The position numbers were made by a program, and so were the translations under genes. Below, piece by piece: positions 15,511 to 23,300 of a stretch of DNA of 64,000 nucleotides. This DNA is from VAXT01 sp963850415 (lineage in GTDB: Bacteria > Actinomycetota > Thermoleophilia > Gaiellales > Gaiellaceae): contig CAWKLE010000003.1 in NCBI GenBank assembly GCA_963850415.1, positions 496,001 to 560,000 on the forward strand, read 5' to 3'. The notes under the pieces were generated by a model. The model saw only the letters and a program-made list of their open reading frames with translations, ran no database searches and was not told the origin of the DNA. The stretch's first letter is position 1. Every line of letters starts with the position of its first letter.

Positions 15511-16353
15511 TTGCGCGCAGCGGGCGGCGCTCTCCTTGCAGCGCTGATCGTGGCCGTCGCCTCCGGCTGCGGCACGGGCGGCCCGACGAAGGGCGGAAAC
15601 GCGAGCGCGGGCCGAAAGCTCTTCGTCGGAGACGCACGCTGCGGGAGCTGCCACACGCTCAAGGACGCACAGTCCCGCGGAACCGTCGGCCCGAATCTGG
15701 ACGCCGCGTTCGCGCAGTCGAAGGCGGAGGACTACAAGCTGAGCTCGATCGAGAACGTCGTGCGCGATCAGATCCGCTACCCGACGAAGGGCAGCGGCAT
15801 GCCGGCGAATCTCGTCACGGGACAGGAAGCGGACGACGTCGCCGCCTACGTGGCGCTGTGCGCCGCGAGCACGGACAAGCAGGCGTGCCCTGGGATCGCC
15901 GCGACGGGCGCGGGCGGCAAGGGGCTCTACGCCTCGCTCGGTTGCCAAAGCTGCCACTCCCTCGATGGCTCGAAGTCGACGGGGCCGACCTTCAAGGGGC
16001 TCTACGGAAGCAAGGTCGCGCTCACGAACGGCAAGACGGTGACCGCCGACGAGAAGTACCTGCTCGACTCGATCATCGACCCGGACCTGGACATCGTGAA
16101 GGGCTACCAGCCGGGCGTGATGACGTCGGTGATCAAGAAGGGCCAGGTCCCCGAAGACCAGGCTCAGCAGCTCGTCGACTTCATCAAGCACAGAATCGTT
16201 GAAAGCCGCGCGCACCTGGAGACCTGCGCGCCGGCGCCAGGACGACGTTCGAACCCGACTTGTCCTTGCTCCCAGCGTCGCGCTTCAAGCCCGCGAACGT
16301 GGTCAAGGCCTCGCCGCTTCGGGCGGCGAGGTGTGCACTCAAGAGCGCTGTAA
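15511..16353 (+). CDS. Di-heme cytochrome c lipoprotein
   Basis: 280 aa as read, from TTG 15511. A lipoprotein signal ends VASGC. The first cytochrome domain has CGSCH and a GSGMP loop; the second has CQSCH with a likely Met ligand in GYQPGVM. It probably carries electrons to the cytochrome c oxidase encoded just downstream. The last ~50 residues after FIKHRI are Arg/Ser/Pro-rich and look like non-coding readthrough, so the natural end may be near 16200 with a frameshift, or the tail is real. The first domain resembles the heme domains of the 1.8-7.9 kb lipoproteins. Confidence 0.8.
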   Translation: MRAAGGALLAALIVAVASGCGTGGPTKGGNASAGRKLFVGDARCGSCHTLKDAQSRGTVGPNLDAAFAQSKAEDYKLSSIENVVRDQIRYPTKGSGMPANLVTGQEADDVAAYVALCAASTDKQACPGIAATGAGGKGLYASLGCQSCHSLDGSKSTGPTFKGLYGSKVALTNGKTVTADEKYLLDSIIDPDLDIVKGYQPGVMTSVIKKGQVPEDQAQQLVDFIKHRIVESRAHLETCAPAPGRRSNPTCPCSQRRASSPRTWSRPRRFGRRGVHSRAL

Positions 16354-16364
16354 TGTCCGCGGTC

Positions 16365-16607
16365 ATGATGAGCAGTCGTGATCAACTTGAACGGGGGATT
16401 GCCGCGCACATCGGAAGCTGGCTCGACGTCGCCGACGAGAAGTACGAGAACGGATACGAGGTCAAGACGTGGGCCTTCGTATTCGAAACTGAGTTCCCAC
16501 CGTCTGAAGAAGGCGGATTTCCGGATAGCCAAGTCGGCTTCACGTGCCCTGACACTCGAGGCTGGGTGCGCGCTGGGCTCTTCCGGACGAGCGATGCTGA
16601 TCGCTGA
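16365..16607 (+). CDS. Small hypothetical protein
   Basis: 80 aa from ATG 16365 (MMSSRDQLERGIAAHIGSWL). It contains a stretch VKTWAFVFETEFPPSEEGGF with mixed, non-Arg-biased composition. TAATGT at 16351-16356 lies 8 nt before the ATG, fitting the leaderless pattern of the window. I recognise no family. The local base composition looks less GC-rich than its neighbours, so it may be a recent arrival. It ends before a palindromic repeat. Confidence 0.45.
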   Translation: MMSSRDQLERGIAAHIGSWLDVADEKYENGYEVKTWAFVFETEFPPSEEGGFPDSQVGFTCPDTRGWVRAGLFRTSDADR

Positions 16608-16671
16608 CCAAGAGGTCTATGAGGCGGAACCCTGATGAAACGGTCGACGACGACCTATAGCGGGCCGACCA

Positions 16672-16696
16672 ACCTAGTAACAGGCTGTTACTAAGT
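16672..16696. repeat. Palindromic element TAGTAACAG-N-CTGTTACTA, copy A
   Basis: Twelve-base arms around one G form a near-perfect palindrome between convergent genes. On the minus strand its TAG (16691-16693) is the stop codon of the universal-stress gene. Copies occur at 46709-46733 and, inside rmlD, at 36391-36414. It may act as a bidirectional terminator or protein-binding site. Confidence 0.75.
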
Positions 16697-17353
16697 AGGT
16701 TCTTGGACCTCTTCCCGCTCGGCCGCTAGGTCGACCACTACATGCGTGATCGGGACTGCGAAGCGCTCCTTGGCCGTCTCGACGATGCCCTTCTCGAGCC
16801 AGTGCGAACGGCCCTCGGGGTGTGTCGAGATGATGATCTCGTCCGCGCCGAAGAGCCGGAGCGCGTCCTCCATCGCCTGCAGCGGCTCGCCGTCTCCGAC
16901 CTCTCCCTTCGCGTCGATGCCGAGCGAGCGGAGCCGGTCGAGGCTCGCGTCCAGCCTCTTCTGCGCCTCCACGCGCGCGTTGTCCTCGTCCGAGGCCCAG
17001 TGGCGCAGCGGTGAGTTCAGCGCCGGGGTGACGACGAGAACCTGCTCGTCGTAGCCCTCCGAGCGGCTGTGGATCTCGTCCCGAAGGCGCTCGCCGCCGA
17101 CGGTCTCGTTCGCGACGACGAGGATCCGGCGCTCGTTCGCGCGCCCGCGGCGCGAGGGCACGGCCTGGCGCGGCGCCTCGACCCTGCGCGCCCGCGAGAC
17201 GTACACGACGCCGGCGAGCGTGAGCGCGAGGAACACGACGATCCCCGCCCACTTGCCGATCGCCAGCGCCGCGATCGCAATCGCGGCGAAATACCCCACC
17301 GTCAGCAGCAAGAAGCGGTAGGCCTCAGCTTCGCTGCGCAGCGGGTTGATCAT
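16691..17353 (-). CDS. Membrane protein with universal-stress-like domain
   Basis: 220 aa from ATG 17353 (MINPLRSEAEAYRFLLL). Two hydrophobic helices occupy residues about 14-55, followed by a Usp-like nucleotide-binding fold: RRILVVANETVGGERL, VLVVTPALNSPL and DEIIISTHPEG. The same NETV...STHPE pattern appears twice in the Usp protein at 18110, so the genes are related. It closes the cytochrome oxidase gene set. Its stop codon lies inside a palindromic repeat. Confidence 0.72.
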   Translation of the reverse strand: MINPLRSEAEAYRFLLLTVGYFAAIAIAALAIGKWAGIVVFLALTLAGVVYVSRARRVEAPRQAVPSRRGRANERRILVVANETVGGERLRDEIHSRSEGYDEQVLVVTPALNSPLRHWASDEDNARVEAQKRLDASLDRLRSLGIDAKGEVGDGEPLQAMEDALRLFGADEIIISTHPEGRSHWLEKGIVETAKERFAVPITHVVVDLAAEREEVQEPT

Positions 17354-17513
17354 CTCGCGCCCCTGGCCGGCTGCCGCTCCCGCCCGGCGGAGCCCGGCTC
17401 CGCGCCAGCCTGACGCCGCTGGCGCCCCGGAGCTCTCCGGGGCCGTGTTGCGAACACTGTCCCCTCCGGCCCCGAACCGCCAGCGACGTCCCAGGAACGC
17501 GAGAGGCAGCGCA
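17354..17513. other. Spacer between ctaE and the membrane Usp gene
   Basis: 160 bp with no supported gene. An upstream reading of the Usp frame gives only Arg/Ala/Gly-rich sequence, and I see no clear promoter. Confidence 0.4.
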
Positions 17514-18110
17514 TCAGAGGATGTAAACCGTCGTGTACACGACAATCCACATTACGTCGACGAAGTGCCAGTAGATCCCGGAGATCTCGACTCCTCGGTG
17601 CTCCGCAGCCGTGAAATGGCCTCTGAAGGCGCGAATCGTCGCGAACGTGAGGATGGTCAGCCCGACGAAGACGTGCGCCCCGTGCAGCCCCGTCAGGCCG
17701 TAGAACGTCGACCCGAACGCGCCGTCCTGCGGCGAGAAGCCGACCCGCGAGTACTCGCGGATCTGCGTGAGCAGGAAGGTCAGGCCGAGCGCGAGCGTGA
17801 GCACGAGACCGGCCTGCATCCCGGCCCGGTTCCCCCGCTTGATCGCCTGGAGCGCCCAGTGCATCGTGAAGCTCGACGTGAGCAGGATCGCCGTGTTGAT
17901 CCCCGCGACGAAGATCGGCAGGTGGAACGGCGGCGGCGGCCACTCCGAGGGCCCGGCCACGACCCGCGCGAAGAAGTAGACCGTGAAGAACGAGCCGAAG
18001 AGCATGACCTCCGACGCGATGAAGAGCAGCATCCCGAGCGTCGGGGCGTCGACCCGCGAGCTCTGGTGCGCGATCGGCGGCCCGTGATGGGCTTCGGCGT
18101 GGACGGCCAT
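17514..18110 (-). CDS. ctaE: Cytochrome c oxidase subunit III
   Basis: 198 aa, the short form typical of actinobacteria, with five hydrophobic helices. It begins near LGMLLFIASEVMLFGSFF, carries LTGLHGAHVFVGL and ends EISGIYWHFVDVMWIVVY, all classic COX III motifs. Subunit III stabilises the oxidase and its oxygen entry. The start overlaps the stop of the tandem Usp gene upstream, so both are translated from one message. Confidence 0.95.
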   Translation of the reverse strand: MAVHAEAHHGPPIAHQSSRVDAPTLGMLLFIASEVMLFGSFFTVYFFARVVAGPSEWPPPPFHLPIFVAGINTAILLTSSFTMHWALQAIKRGNRAGMQAGLVLTLALGLTFLLTQIREYSRVGFSPQDGAFGSTFYGLTGLHGAHVFVGLTILTFATIRAFRGHFTAAEHRGVEISGIYWHFVDVMWIVVYTTVYIL

Positions 18111-18928
18111 CAGACCGCGGCCTCTTCGAGGACGACGTGCTCCACCGGCAGCTTCGAGTCGTTGTGCAGCCGCTGGACGAGGTTCCGCTTCATCCAGGGC
18201 GAGCGCTCCGGCGCGAACGTCGACACGATCACCTCGTCGATCCGCTCGTCGTGGATCGCCTGCATCGCCGCGGTGTACGGATCGGGGTGCGCGACCTGGC
18301 CGTGGGCGTCGATCCCTTCGGCGCGCAGGACGGCGAGGGCGCGCCTCAGTCGCCGCTCGGCCTCGGGATGCTCGGCGCTCGACGGATCGCTCTGCGGGCA
18401 GATGATCAGGAAGCTCGCCGGAGAGCGCGCCGCGCGCTCGCGGATCCGTTCGAGGAGCGGGTCGCCGACGACGGTCTCGTTCGCGATCACGAGCACGTTC
18501 GCCTCGCCGCCGTTGTCCTTCAGGTCGACGACGACGTGCTCGACCGGCAGGCCTCCCGCGGCGTCACGGATGCGGTCGATCACCTTCCGCCGCAGCCAGC
18601 CGGACTTCTCCTCGGGGTGCGTCGAGACGATGACCTCGGTCGGCCGCGGCTCGAGCATCGCGATCGCGTCGCGCACCGCGTCGGCCGGATCCGAGTCGAC
18701 GACGAGCCCGTGGGCGGGAATCCCGGTCTCGCGCAGCTTCGCCAGCGTGCGCTCGAGCCGCCGGCCCGCAGCCGCCCGGCGCGTGTCTTCATAGACGACG
18801 TAGCCCGCGTGCGGGTTGCTGATCGGAGCAAGCACCGTGACCAGATCGGGGTGCCGGCTCTCAACCGCCTCGATCAGGCTCGGCCCGGTCATCGTCTCGT
18901 TGGCGACGACGAGGACGTGACTGCTCAC
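18110..18928 (-). CDS. Tandem universal-stress-like protein
   Basis: 272 aa made of two similar modules. Module one runs from HVLVVANETMTGPSL to TEVIVSTHPEEKSGWLRRKV; module two runs from NVLVIANETVVGDPLL to DEVIVSTFAPERSPWMKRNL. Both end in LPVEHVVxxL. This is a Usp-like alpha/beta fold. It overlaps ctaD by 4 bp at its start and ctaE at its end, so it is embedded in the oxidase operon. A regulatory or assembly role in respiration is inference only. Confidence 0.8.
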   Translation of the reverse strand: MSSHVLVVANETMTGPSLIEAVESRHPDLVTVLAPISNPHAGYVVYEDTRRAAAGRRLERTLAKLRETGIPAHGLVVDSDPADAVRDAIAMLEPRPTEVIVSTHPEEKSGWLRRKVIDRIRDAAGGLPVEHVVVDLKDNGGEANVLVIANETVVGDPLLERIRERAARSPASFLIICPQSDPSSAEHPEAERRLRRALAVLRAEGIDAHGQVAHPDPYTAAMQAIHDERIDEVIVSTFAPERSPWMKRNLVQRLHNDSKLPVEHVVLEEAAV

Positions 18929-20865
18929 GGCGATCGCGCCTCCTCGAGCTCCTGCTCACGCGCTCCGTTGAAGACGGCGTGCCGCGCTCCCGGGACGCCG
19001 TACTCGTACGGCCCGCCGACGATCTGCGGGATCTCGTCGAAGTTGAAGATCGGCGGCGGCGAGGAGACCTGCCACTCGAGCGTCATCGCGTGCCACGGGT
19101 TCGCCTCGGCGATCGGCCCGCGGATCCAGCTCGTGATCGCGTTGTAGAGGAAGACGACGAACGACACGCCGAGGAAGAACGACGAGATCGAGATGATCAT
19201 GTTCCACGTGCTGAACTGCGGGTCGTAGTCGGAGACGCGCCTCGGCATCCCCTGGACGCCGATGATGTGCATCGGGAAGAACGTCAGGTTGAAGCCGACG
19301 AAGGTGAGCCAGAAGTGCAGCTTTCCGAGCCGCTCGTTGTACATGCGGCCGGTCATCTTCGGGAACCAGTAGTAGATGCCCGCGAAGATCGTGAACAGCG
19401 AGCCGCCGAGCAGCACGTAGTGGATGTGCGCGACGACGAAGTACGTGTCCGACGTATGGATGTCGATCGGGACCGCGCCGAGCATGATTCCCGAGAGGCC
19501 GCCGATCACGAACATCGACACAAAGCCGAGGGCGAACAGCATGGGCGTCCGTAAGTGGATCCGCCCCTCCCACGTCGTCGCCAGCCAGGAGAAGACCTTG
19601 ATCCCGGTCGGCACCGCGATCAGCAGCGTCGTCACCATCATCGGGACCCGGAGCCACGAGGCCATGCCCGAGACGAACATGTGGTGCGCCCAGACCGAGA
19701 AGCCGAGGACCAGGATCGCGCACAGCGACAGCGCCATGAGGCGGTAGCCGAAGATCGGTTTCCGCGAGAAGACGGAGATCACCTCCGAGGCGATCCCGAA
19801 GCCGGGCAGCATCATGATGTAGACGGCCGGGTGCGAGTAGAACCAGAAGATGTGCTGGTAGCCGAGGACGTAGCCGCCCTCGTGGAAGTTGAAGAAGTTC
19901 GTGTGCATCAGCCGGTCGAACATGACGAAGAACTGCGAGCCGGCGACGAACGGGGTCGCGAGCACGACGAGCAGTGACGTCGTGAAGTTCGCCCAGACGA
20001 GGAGCGGCATGCGCCAGAAGGTCATCCCCGGCGCCCGCATGGTGATGATCGTGACCAGGAAGTTGAGCGCGGTCATGATCGACGACGCCCCGGCCCACTG
20101 GACGCCCATGTTGAACCAGACGTTGCCGTTCGTCCCGACCACGGACAACGGCGCGTAGCCCGTCCAGCCGGCGCCGAACGCCCCGCCCGGCACGGCGACG
20201 CTCGAGAGCATGATGATCCCGGCGATCGGGAGGAGCCAGAACGAGAGGGCGTTCAGCCGCGGGAACGCCATGTCCGGCGCGCCGATCATCAGCGGGATCA
20301 CGAAGTTGGCGAGGCCCGCGAACGCCGGGATCACGAACAGGAAGATCATCAGCGCCGCGTGCACCGAGATCAGGCCGTTGTACTCCTGGTTGTCCAGGTA
20401 TTGCATCCCGGGCTTGGCCAGCTCGGCGCGGAAGATCATCGCCATCAGCCCGCCGGCGAGGAAGAAGACGATGGTCGTCACGACGTACTGGACGCCGATC
20501 ACCTTGTGGTCGGTGTTGACGCGGAAGTAGTCCTTCCAGCTGCGCGCGCCGTGACCCGAGTGGTCCTCGGGCCTCGTCGGATAGCCGAGGGCGTAGTAGA
20601 CCCAGTAGTCGAAGGCGCCGATCCCGGCGAGGAAGCCGAGCGGCGCGGTGATCAGTCCGGCGACGGTGACGATGATCAGCCAGTCGACCGCCGGGTCGTA
20701 GCCGGCGAGCGAGCGCAGGCCGACGACGATCCCGAAGCCGATCCCGAAGAAGAGCGGGGTCATCCAGGCGGCGCGCACGAAGCCGGGGCCGAGCAGGAGC
20801 CGATGCCACCTGGACCGAGGCGGCGCCGGCGGGGCGTGCGGCGTGTGGTCGACGACCTCGGTCAC
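18925..20865 (-). CDS. ctaD: Cytochrome c oxidase subunit I (type A2)
   Basis: 646 aa. Twelve or more helices with the heme/CuB ligands: VHAALMIFLF, WFYSHPAVYIMMLPGFG, WAHHMFVSGM and YFVVAHIHYVLLGGS. The YSHPxVY form, without the Glu of HPEVY, marks an A2-type heme-copper oxidase, where Tyr-Ser replaces the D-channel Glu. About 90 extra N-terminal residues include two further hydrophobic segments. It reduces O2 to water while pumping protons. It overlaps the Usp gene by 4 bp and follows ctaC by 12 nt. Confidence 0.97.
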   Translation of the reverse strand: MTEVVDHTPHAPPAPPRSRWHRLLLGPGFVRAAWMTPLFFGIGFGIVVGLRSLAGYDPAVDWLIIVTVAGLITAPLGFLAGIGAFDYWVYYALGYPTRPEDHSGHGARSWKDYFRVNTDHKVIGVQYVVTTIVFFLAGGLMAMIFRAELAKPGMQYLDNQEYNGLISVHAALMIFLFVIPAFAGLANFVIPLMIGAPDMAFPRLNALSFWLLPIAGIIMLSSVAVPGGAFGAGWTGYAPLSVVGTNGNVWFNMGVQWAGASSIMTALNFLVTIITMRAPGMTFWRMPLLVWANFTTSLLVVLATPFVAGSQFFVMFDRLMHTNFFNFHEGGYVLGYQHIFWFYSHPAVYIMMLPGFGIASEVISVFSRKPIFGYRLMALSLCAILVLGFSVWAHHMFVSGMASWLRVPMMVTTLLIAVPTGIKVFSWLATTWEGRIHLRTPMLFALGFVSMFVIGGLSGIMLGAVPIDIHTSDTYFVVAHIHYVLLGGSLFTIFAGIYYWFPKMTGRMYNERLGKLHFWLTFVGFNLTFFPMHIIGVQGMPRRVSDYDPQFSTWNMIISISSFFLGVSFVVFLYNAITSWIRGPIAEANPWHAMTLEWQVSSPPPIFNFDEIPQIVGGPYEYGVPGARHAVFNGAREQELEEARSP

Positions 20866-20877
20866 GAGAGAAGCACC

Positions 20878-21609
20878 CTAACCCGCACTTGCCTGGGCCC
20901 CCTTCTGCTGCTGCGCCCGAGCCCATTGCTGGAAGTCGGCGGGCCGCATCACGATCACCTTGGCGCGCATCAGCGCGTGCCCGAGCCCGCAGAGCTCGGT
21001 GCAGATGAGCGTGTCCGTGCCGACCTTGGTCGGCGTGATCGGCAGGTGCGTGGTGATTCCCGGCACGGCGTCCTGCTTCTGGCGGAACTCGGGCACCCAG
21101 AACGAGTGGATCACGTCGAGCGCACGCAGGTTGAGCTCGACCTGCCGCCCCTCCTCGAGCCGGAGCTCGGTCGTCTCGAAGTTTCCGTACTGCGGGTACT
21201 TGAAGCTCCACGCGAACTGGCGGGCGGTGACGTCCACCTTGAGCCGGTTCGCCTTCAGGTGCCCGTTCTCGGCGAGCGCGATCGCGCTCAGGACCGCGAT
21301 GATCGTGACGAGCACCGCAGGGATCGCGGTCCACGTGATCTCGAGGCCCGTGTGCCCGTGGATCGGCGGCCCGTCGGAGTCGTCGTCGGGCCGCGCGCGG
21401 AAGGTGACGACCGAGTAGATGGTGATCGCGGCGACGACGGCGAACACCGCGATGCAGATCCCGATCACGACCCAGAAGACGAAGTCGATCCGCTCGCCCT
21501 CCTTCGACCGGACCGGGGGCAGCCACGGCACGAAGATCGCGACCGCGGTTGCAGCCGCAGCCGCGAGCAGAGCGATCACGACGAGCCGAACGATTGCTCC
21601 CCTGCGCAC
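20878..21609 (-). CDS. ctaC: Cytochrome c oxidase subunit II
   Basis: 243 aa. There are hydrophobic helices near residues 7-27 and 43-70, then a cupredoxin domain. CuA ligands are visible as His in VIHSFWVPEF and as CTELCGLGHALM (two Cys, His, Met). There is no C-terminal heme c domain, so electrons must come from separate cytochromes c, several of which are encoded in this window. GTG 21609 lies 8 nt after a TAGGCT -10, fitting a leaderless start for the ctaC-ctaD-usp-ctaE unit. Confidence 0.96.
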   Translation of the reverse strand: MRRGAIVRLVVIALLAAAAATAVAIFVPWLPPVRSKEGERIDFVFWVVIGICIAVFAVVAAITIYSVVTFRARPDDDSDGPPIHGHTGLEITWTAIPAVLVTIIAVLSAIALAENGHLKANRLKVDVTARQFAWSFKYPQYGNFETTELRLEEGRQVELNLRALDVIHSFWVPEFRQKQDAVPGITTHLPITPTKVGTDTLICTELCGLGHALMRAKVIVMRPADFQQWARAQQQKGAQASAG

Positions 21610-21617
21610 CGAGCGCG

Positions 21618-21623
21618 AGCCTA
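21618..21623 (-). promoter_or_regulatory. -10 element of the ctaC operon (TAGGCT)
   Basis: TAGGCT on the minus strand, 8 nt before the ctaC GTG, with no ribosome site. A partial TAGTTAGTAAC motif lies about 20 bp farther upstream and resembles half of the palindromic TAACAG element. Confidence 0.4.
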
Positions 21624-21700
21624 CTGAACGGACCGGTGTACTGCCTAGTTAGTAACGGGCCTCACCCGGGTAGTAGAGGCGGGAAACCAAGGAGGTTCGT

Positions 21701-21925
21701 TTGGGAATCGCAGTTAGCTTGCTACTGATCGCCGCCGGGGCAATTCTCGTCTGGGGAGTCAATGCCACGGTCGCAGGTCTCGACGTCAATGCAATCGGCG
21801 TCATCCTGATGGTCATCGGCATCATCGGCCTCGTCCTCTCGATGATCTTCTGGTCGTCGTGGGGCGGCTGGAGCGGTGGTCGTCGACGCGCGACGTACGT
21901 CGAGGAAGGGCCCCCGCCGGCCTAG
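21701..21925 (+). CDS. DUF6458-type small membrane protein
   Basis: 74 aa from TTG 21701; the AGGAGG Shine-Dalgarno sequence a few bases upstream decides the start. Two hydrophobic helices: GIAVSLLLIAAGAILVWGV and VILMVIGIIGLVLSMIFW. They are followed by SSWGGWSGG and a short basic/acidic tail. The pattern matches the actinobacterial DUF6458 family, function unknown. It is divergent from the cytochrome oxidase operon. Confidence 0.75.
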   Translation: MGIAVSLLLIAAGAILVWGVNATVAGLDVNAIGVILMVIGIIGLVLSMIFWSSWGGWSGGRRRATYVEEGPPPA

Positions 21926-21968
21926 AGCAACCTTGCGGGCGGTCCCTCAGGCAAACGCCTCAGGGGCT

Positions 21969-22073
21969 CGCCCGTGGCTTACACCGCGGGCGTTGGCGCT
22001 GAAAGGCGCAGCAAATTGGATCGGCCCGCACTTTCGGCCTTGCCCGTGGCTTCGCCGCGGGCGTTGGCTTTGT
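21969..22073. repeat. Duplicated GC-rich hairpin segment
   Basis: The sequence GCCCGTGGCTT...CCGCGGGCGTTGGC occurs twice, near 21970 and 22042. In each copy GCCCG/GGC pairs with GCC/CGGGC to form a hairpin. The segment lies between the convergent DUF6458 and M23 genes and may terminate both. Confidence 0.5.
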
Positions 22074-22080
22074 CCGCAGG

Positions 22081-22938
22081 TTAGAGGGCGGACAAAGGAT
22101 CCACGTTCGCGCCCCGCACGAGCACCTCGAAGTGCAGGTGCGGGCCGGTCGCCTCGCCCGTCGCGCCCACGAGGCCGACCGTGGCGCGGGCCTTCACGTA
22201 CTGGCCGACGCGGACCGTGATCCGTGACAGGTGCGCGTAGCGCGTCCTGACGCCGTTGCCGTGCTCGAGCACCACGAGCTTGCCGAACCCGTCGCCGACG
22301 GCCGCGAAGACCACGCGCCCGGCCGCGGCTGCCCCGACAGGCGTCCCCTTCGAGGCCGGGATGTCGATGCCCGCATGGAAGCGGTCGCCCCGGGGGCCGA
22401 ACAGGTCGCCGTAGGCGCCCGCCACCGGAACCAGGAGCTTGATCGGCGAGCGCGGCACAGGCCGGCGAAGGGCCCGGTACGTCGAGGGGCCCGCGGTTCC
22501 GTCCGGGTCGAGGCCGGCCCACAGCTGGAACTTCCGCAGCGCCGTGTCGGTGTGCGCGCCGAGCACGCCGTCGAAGACCGCCGACGGGAAGCCATGCCAG
22601 GCGAGCGCGAACTGGAGCGCCGCGACGTCCCACCCGCGGCAGCCGATCGCCAGGTCTCTCCGCCCGAGCGGCCCTCGCCGTCCGTACCGGCCGAAGGCCT
22701 TGCGCGTGCGCGGTCCGAGCACGCCGTCCGGGGAGAGGCCCGCCCGGCGCTGGAACCGCATGACCGCCCGCTCGGTGCGCGGGCCGAGAACTCCGTCGAC
22801 CGTCCCGTGGTACAGGCCGTGCGTCCGGAGCCCAACCTGAAGGGCGGCCACGTTCGGGCTGCCTGCACCGGAGGCGCCTCCCGCGAAGGAGGCCGCGAGG
22901 AGCCCGAATACCGCGAGAGTCGCCCACCACGCTCTCAT
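22081..22938 (-). CDS. Secreted M23 peptidase with two peptidoglycan-binding domains
   Basis: 285 aa from ATG 22938. A signal peptide (ATLAVFGLLAASFAGGASG) is followed by two PG_binding_1-type modules. Each carries a VDGVLGPRT or FDGVLGAHT turn (about residues 28-85 and 95-150). A LytM/M23 domain follows with HAGIDI, YAHLS and GPHLHFEV supplying zinc ligands (HxxxD...HxH). It probably cuts or binds cell-wall peptide bridges outside the membrane. An upstream in-frame ATG exists, but the residues before MRAWW do not look like protein. Confidence 0.88.
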   Translation of the reverse strand: MRAWWATLAVFGLLAASFAGGASGAGSPNVAALQVGLRTHGLYHGTVDGVLGPRTERAVMRFQRRAGLSPDGVLGPRTRKAFGRYGRRGPLGRRDLAIGCRGWDVAALQFALAWHGFPSAVFDGVLGAHTDTALRKFQLWAGLDPDGTAGPSTYRALRRPVPRSPIKLLVPVAGAYGDLFGPRGDRFHAGIDIPASKGTPVGAAAAGRVVFAAVGDGFGKLVVLEHGNGVRTRYAHLSRITVRVGQYVKARATVGLVGATGEATGPHLHFEVLVRGANVDPLSAL

Positions 22939-23300
22939 GGAGCCTTGAATCGGTACCAAATGCCGCCCTCCCATCCCCCAAAAGGGGGAATCAGAACGAG
23001 GGATCGAATCCCCACTCCGGGGGACGCCGCCAGAGCCTATACGCGTGATAGTGCGAACCAGGCGTTTTCCACGACCGGAAGGCAACTCTGCGGCTTCACC
23101 GACACTTCTCGCGGCCCCGTGCACGGGGCATCTTCGCCATCGGCAGGTTTCTCTGCCTCGGCCTGCTCGTAATCACAGCGGCCTACGGCATCGAGGCGCT
23201 GCTCGGCCTGCACGGGCCGGTCGACGCCTTCTTCGACAGCTGGGTCTACAACGGACTGCTGATCACGGCGTCGCTCGCGTGCCTCGCGCGCGGCTTCGCG

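Noticed and set aside
18925..20865. Defective oxidase because HPEVY is HPAVY
   Set aside because: The YSHPxVY pattern is a known functional A2-type variant.
18956..21526. Very long open frame (856 codons) on the minus strand across ctaD/ctaC
   Set aside because: It is a shifted frame of the oxidase genes with an Arg/Ala/Asp-rich composition and no motifs; GC-rich codons keep it open.
20878..21609. Heme c domain in CtaC
   Set aside because: No CxxCH is present; the CTELCGLGH motif is the CuA site.
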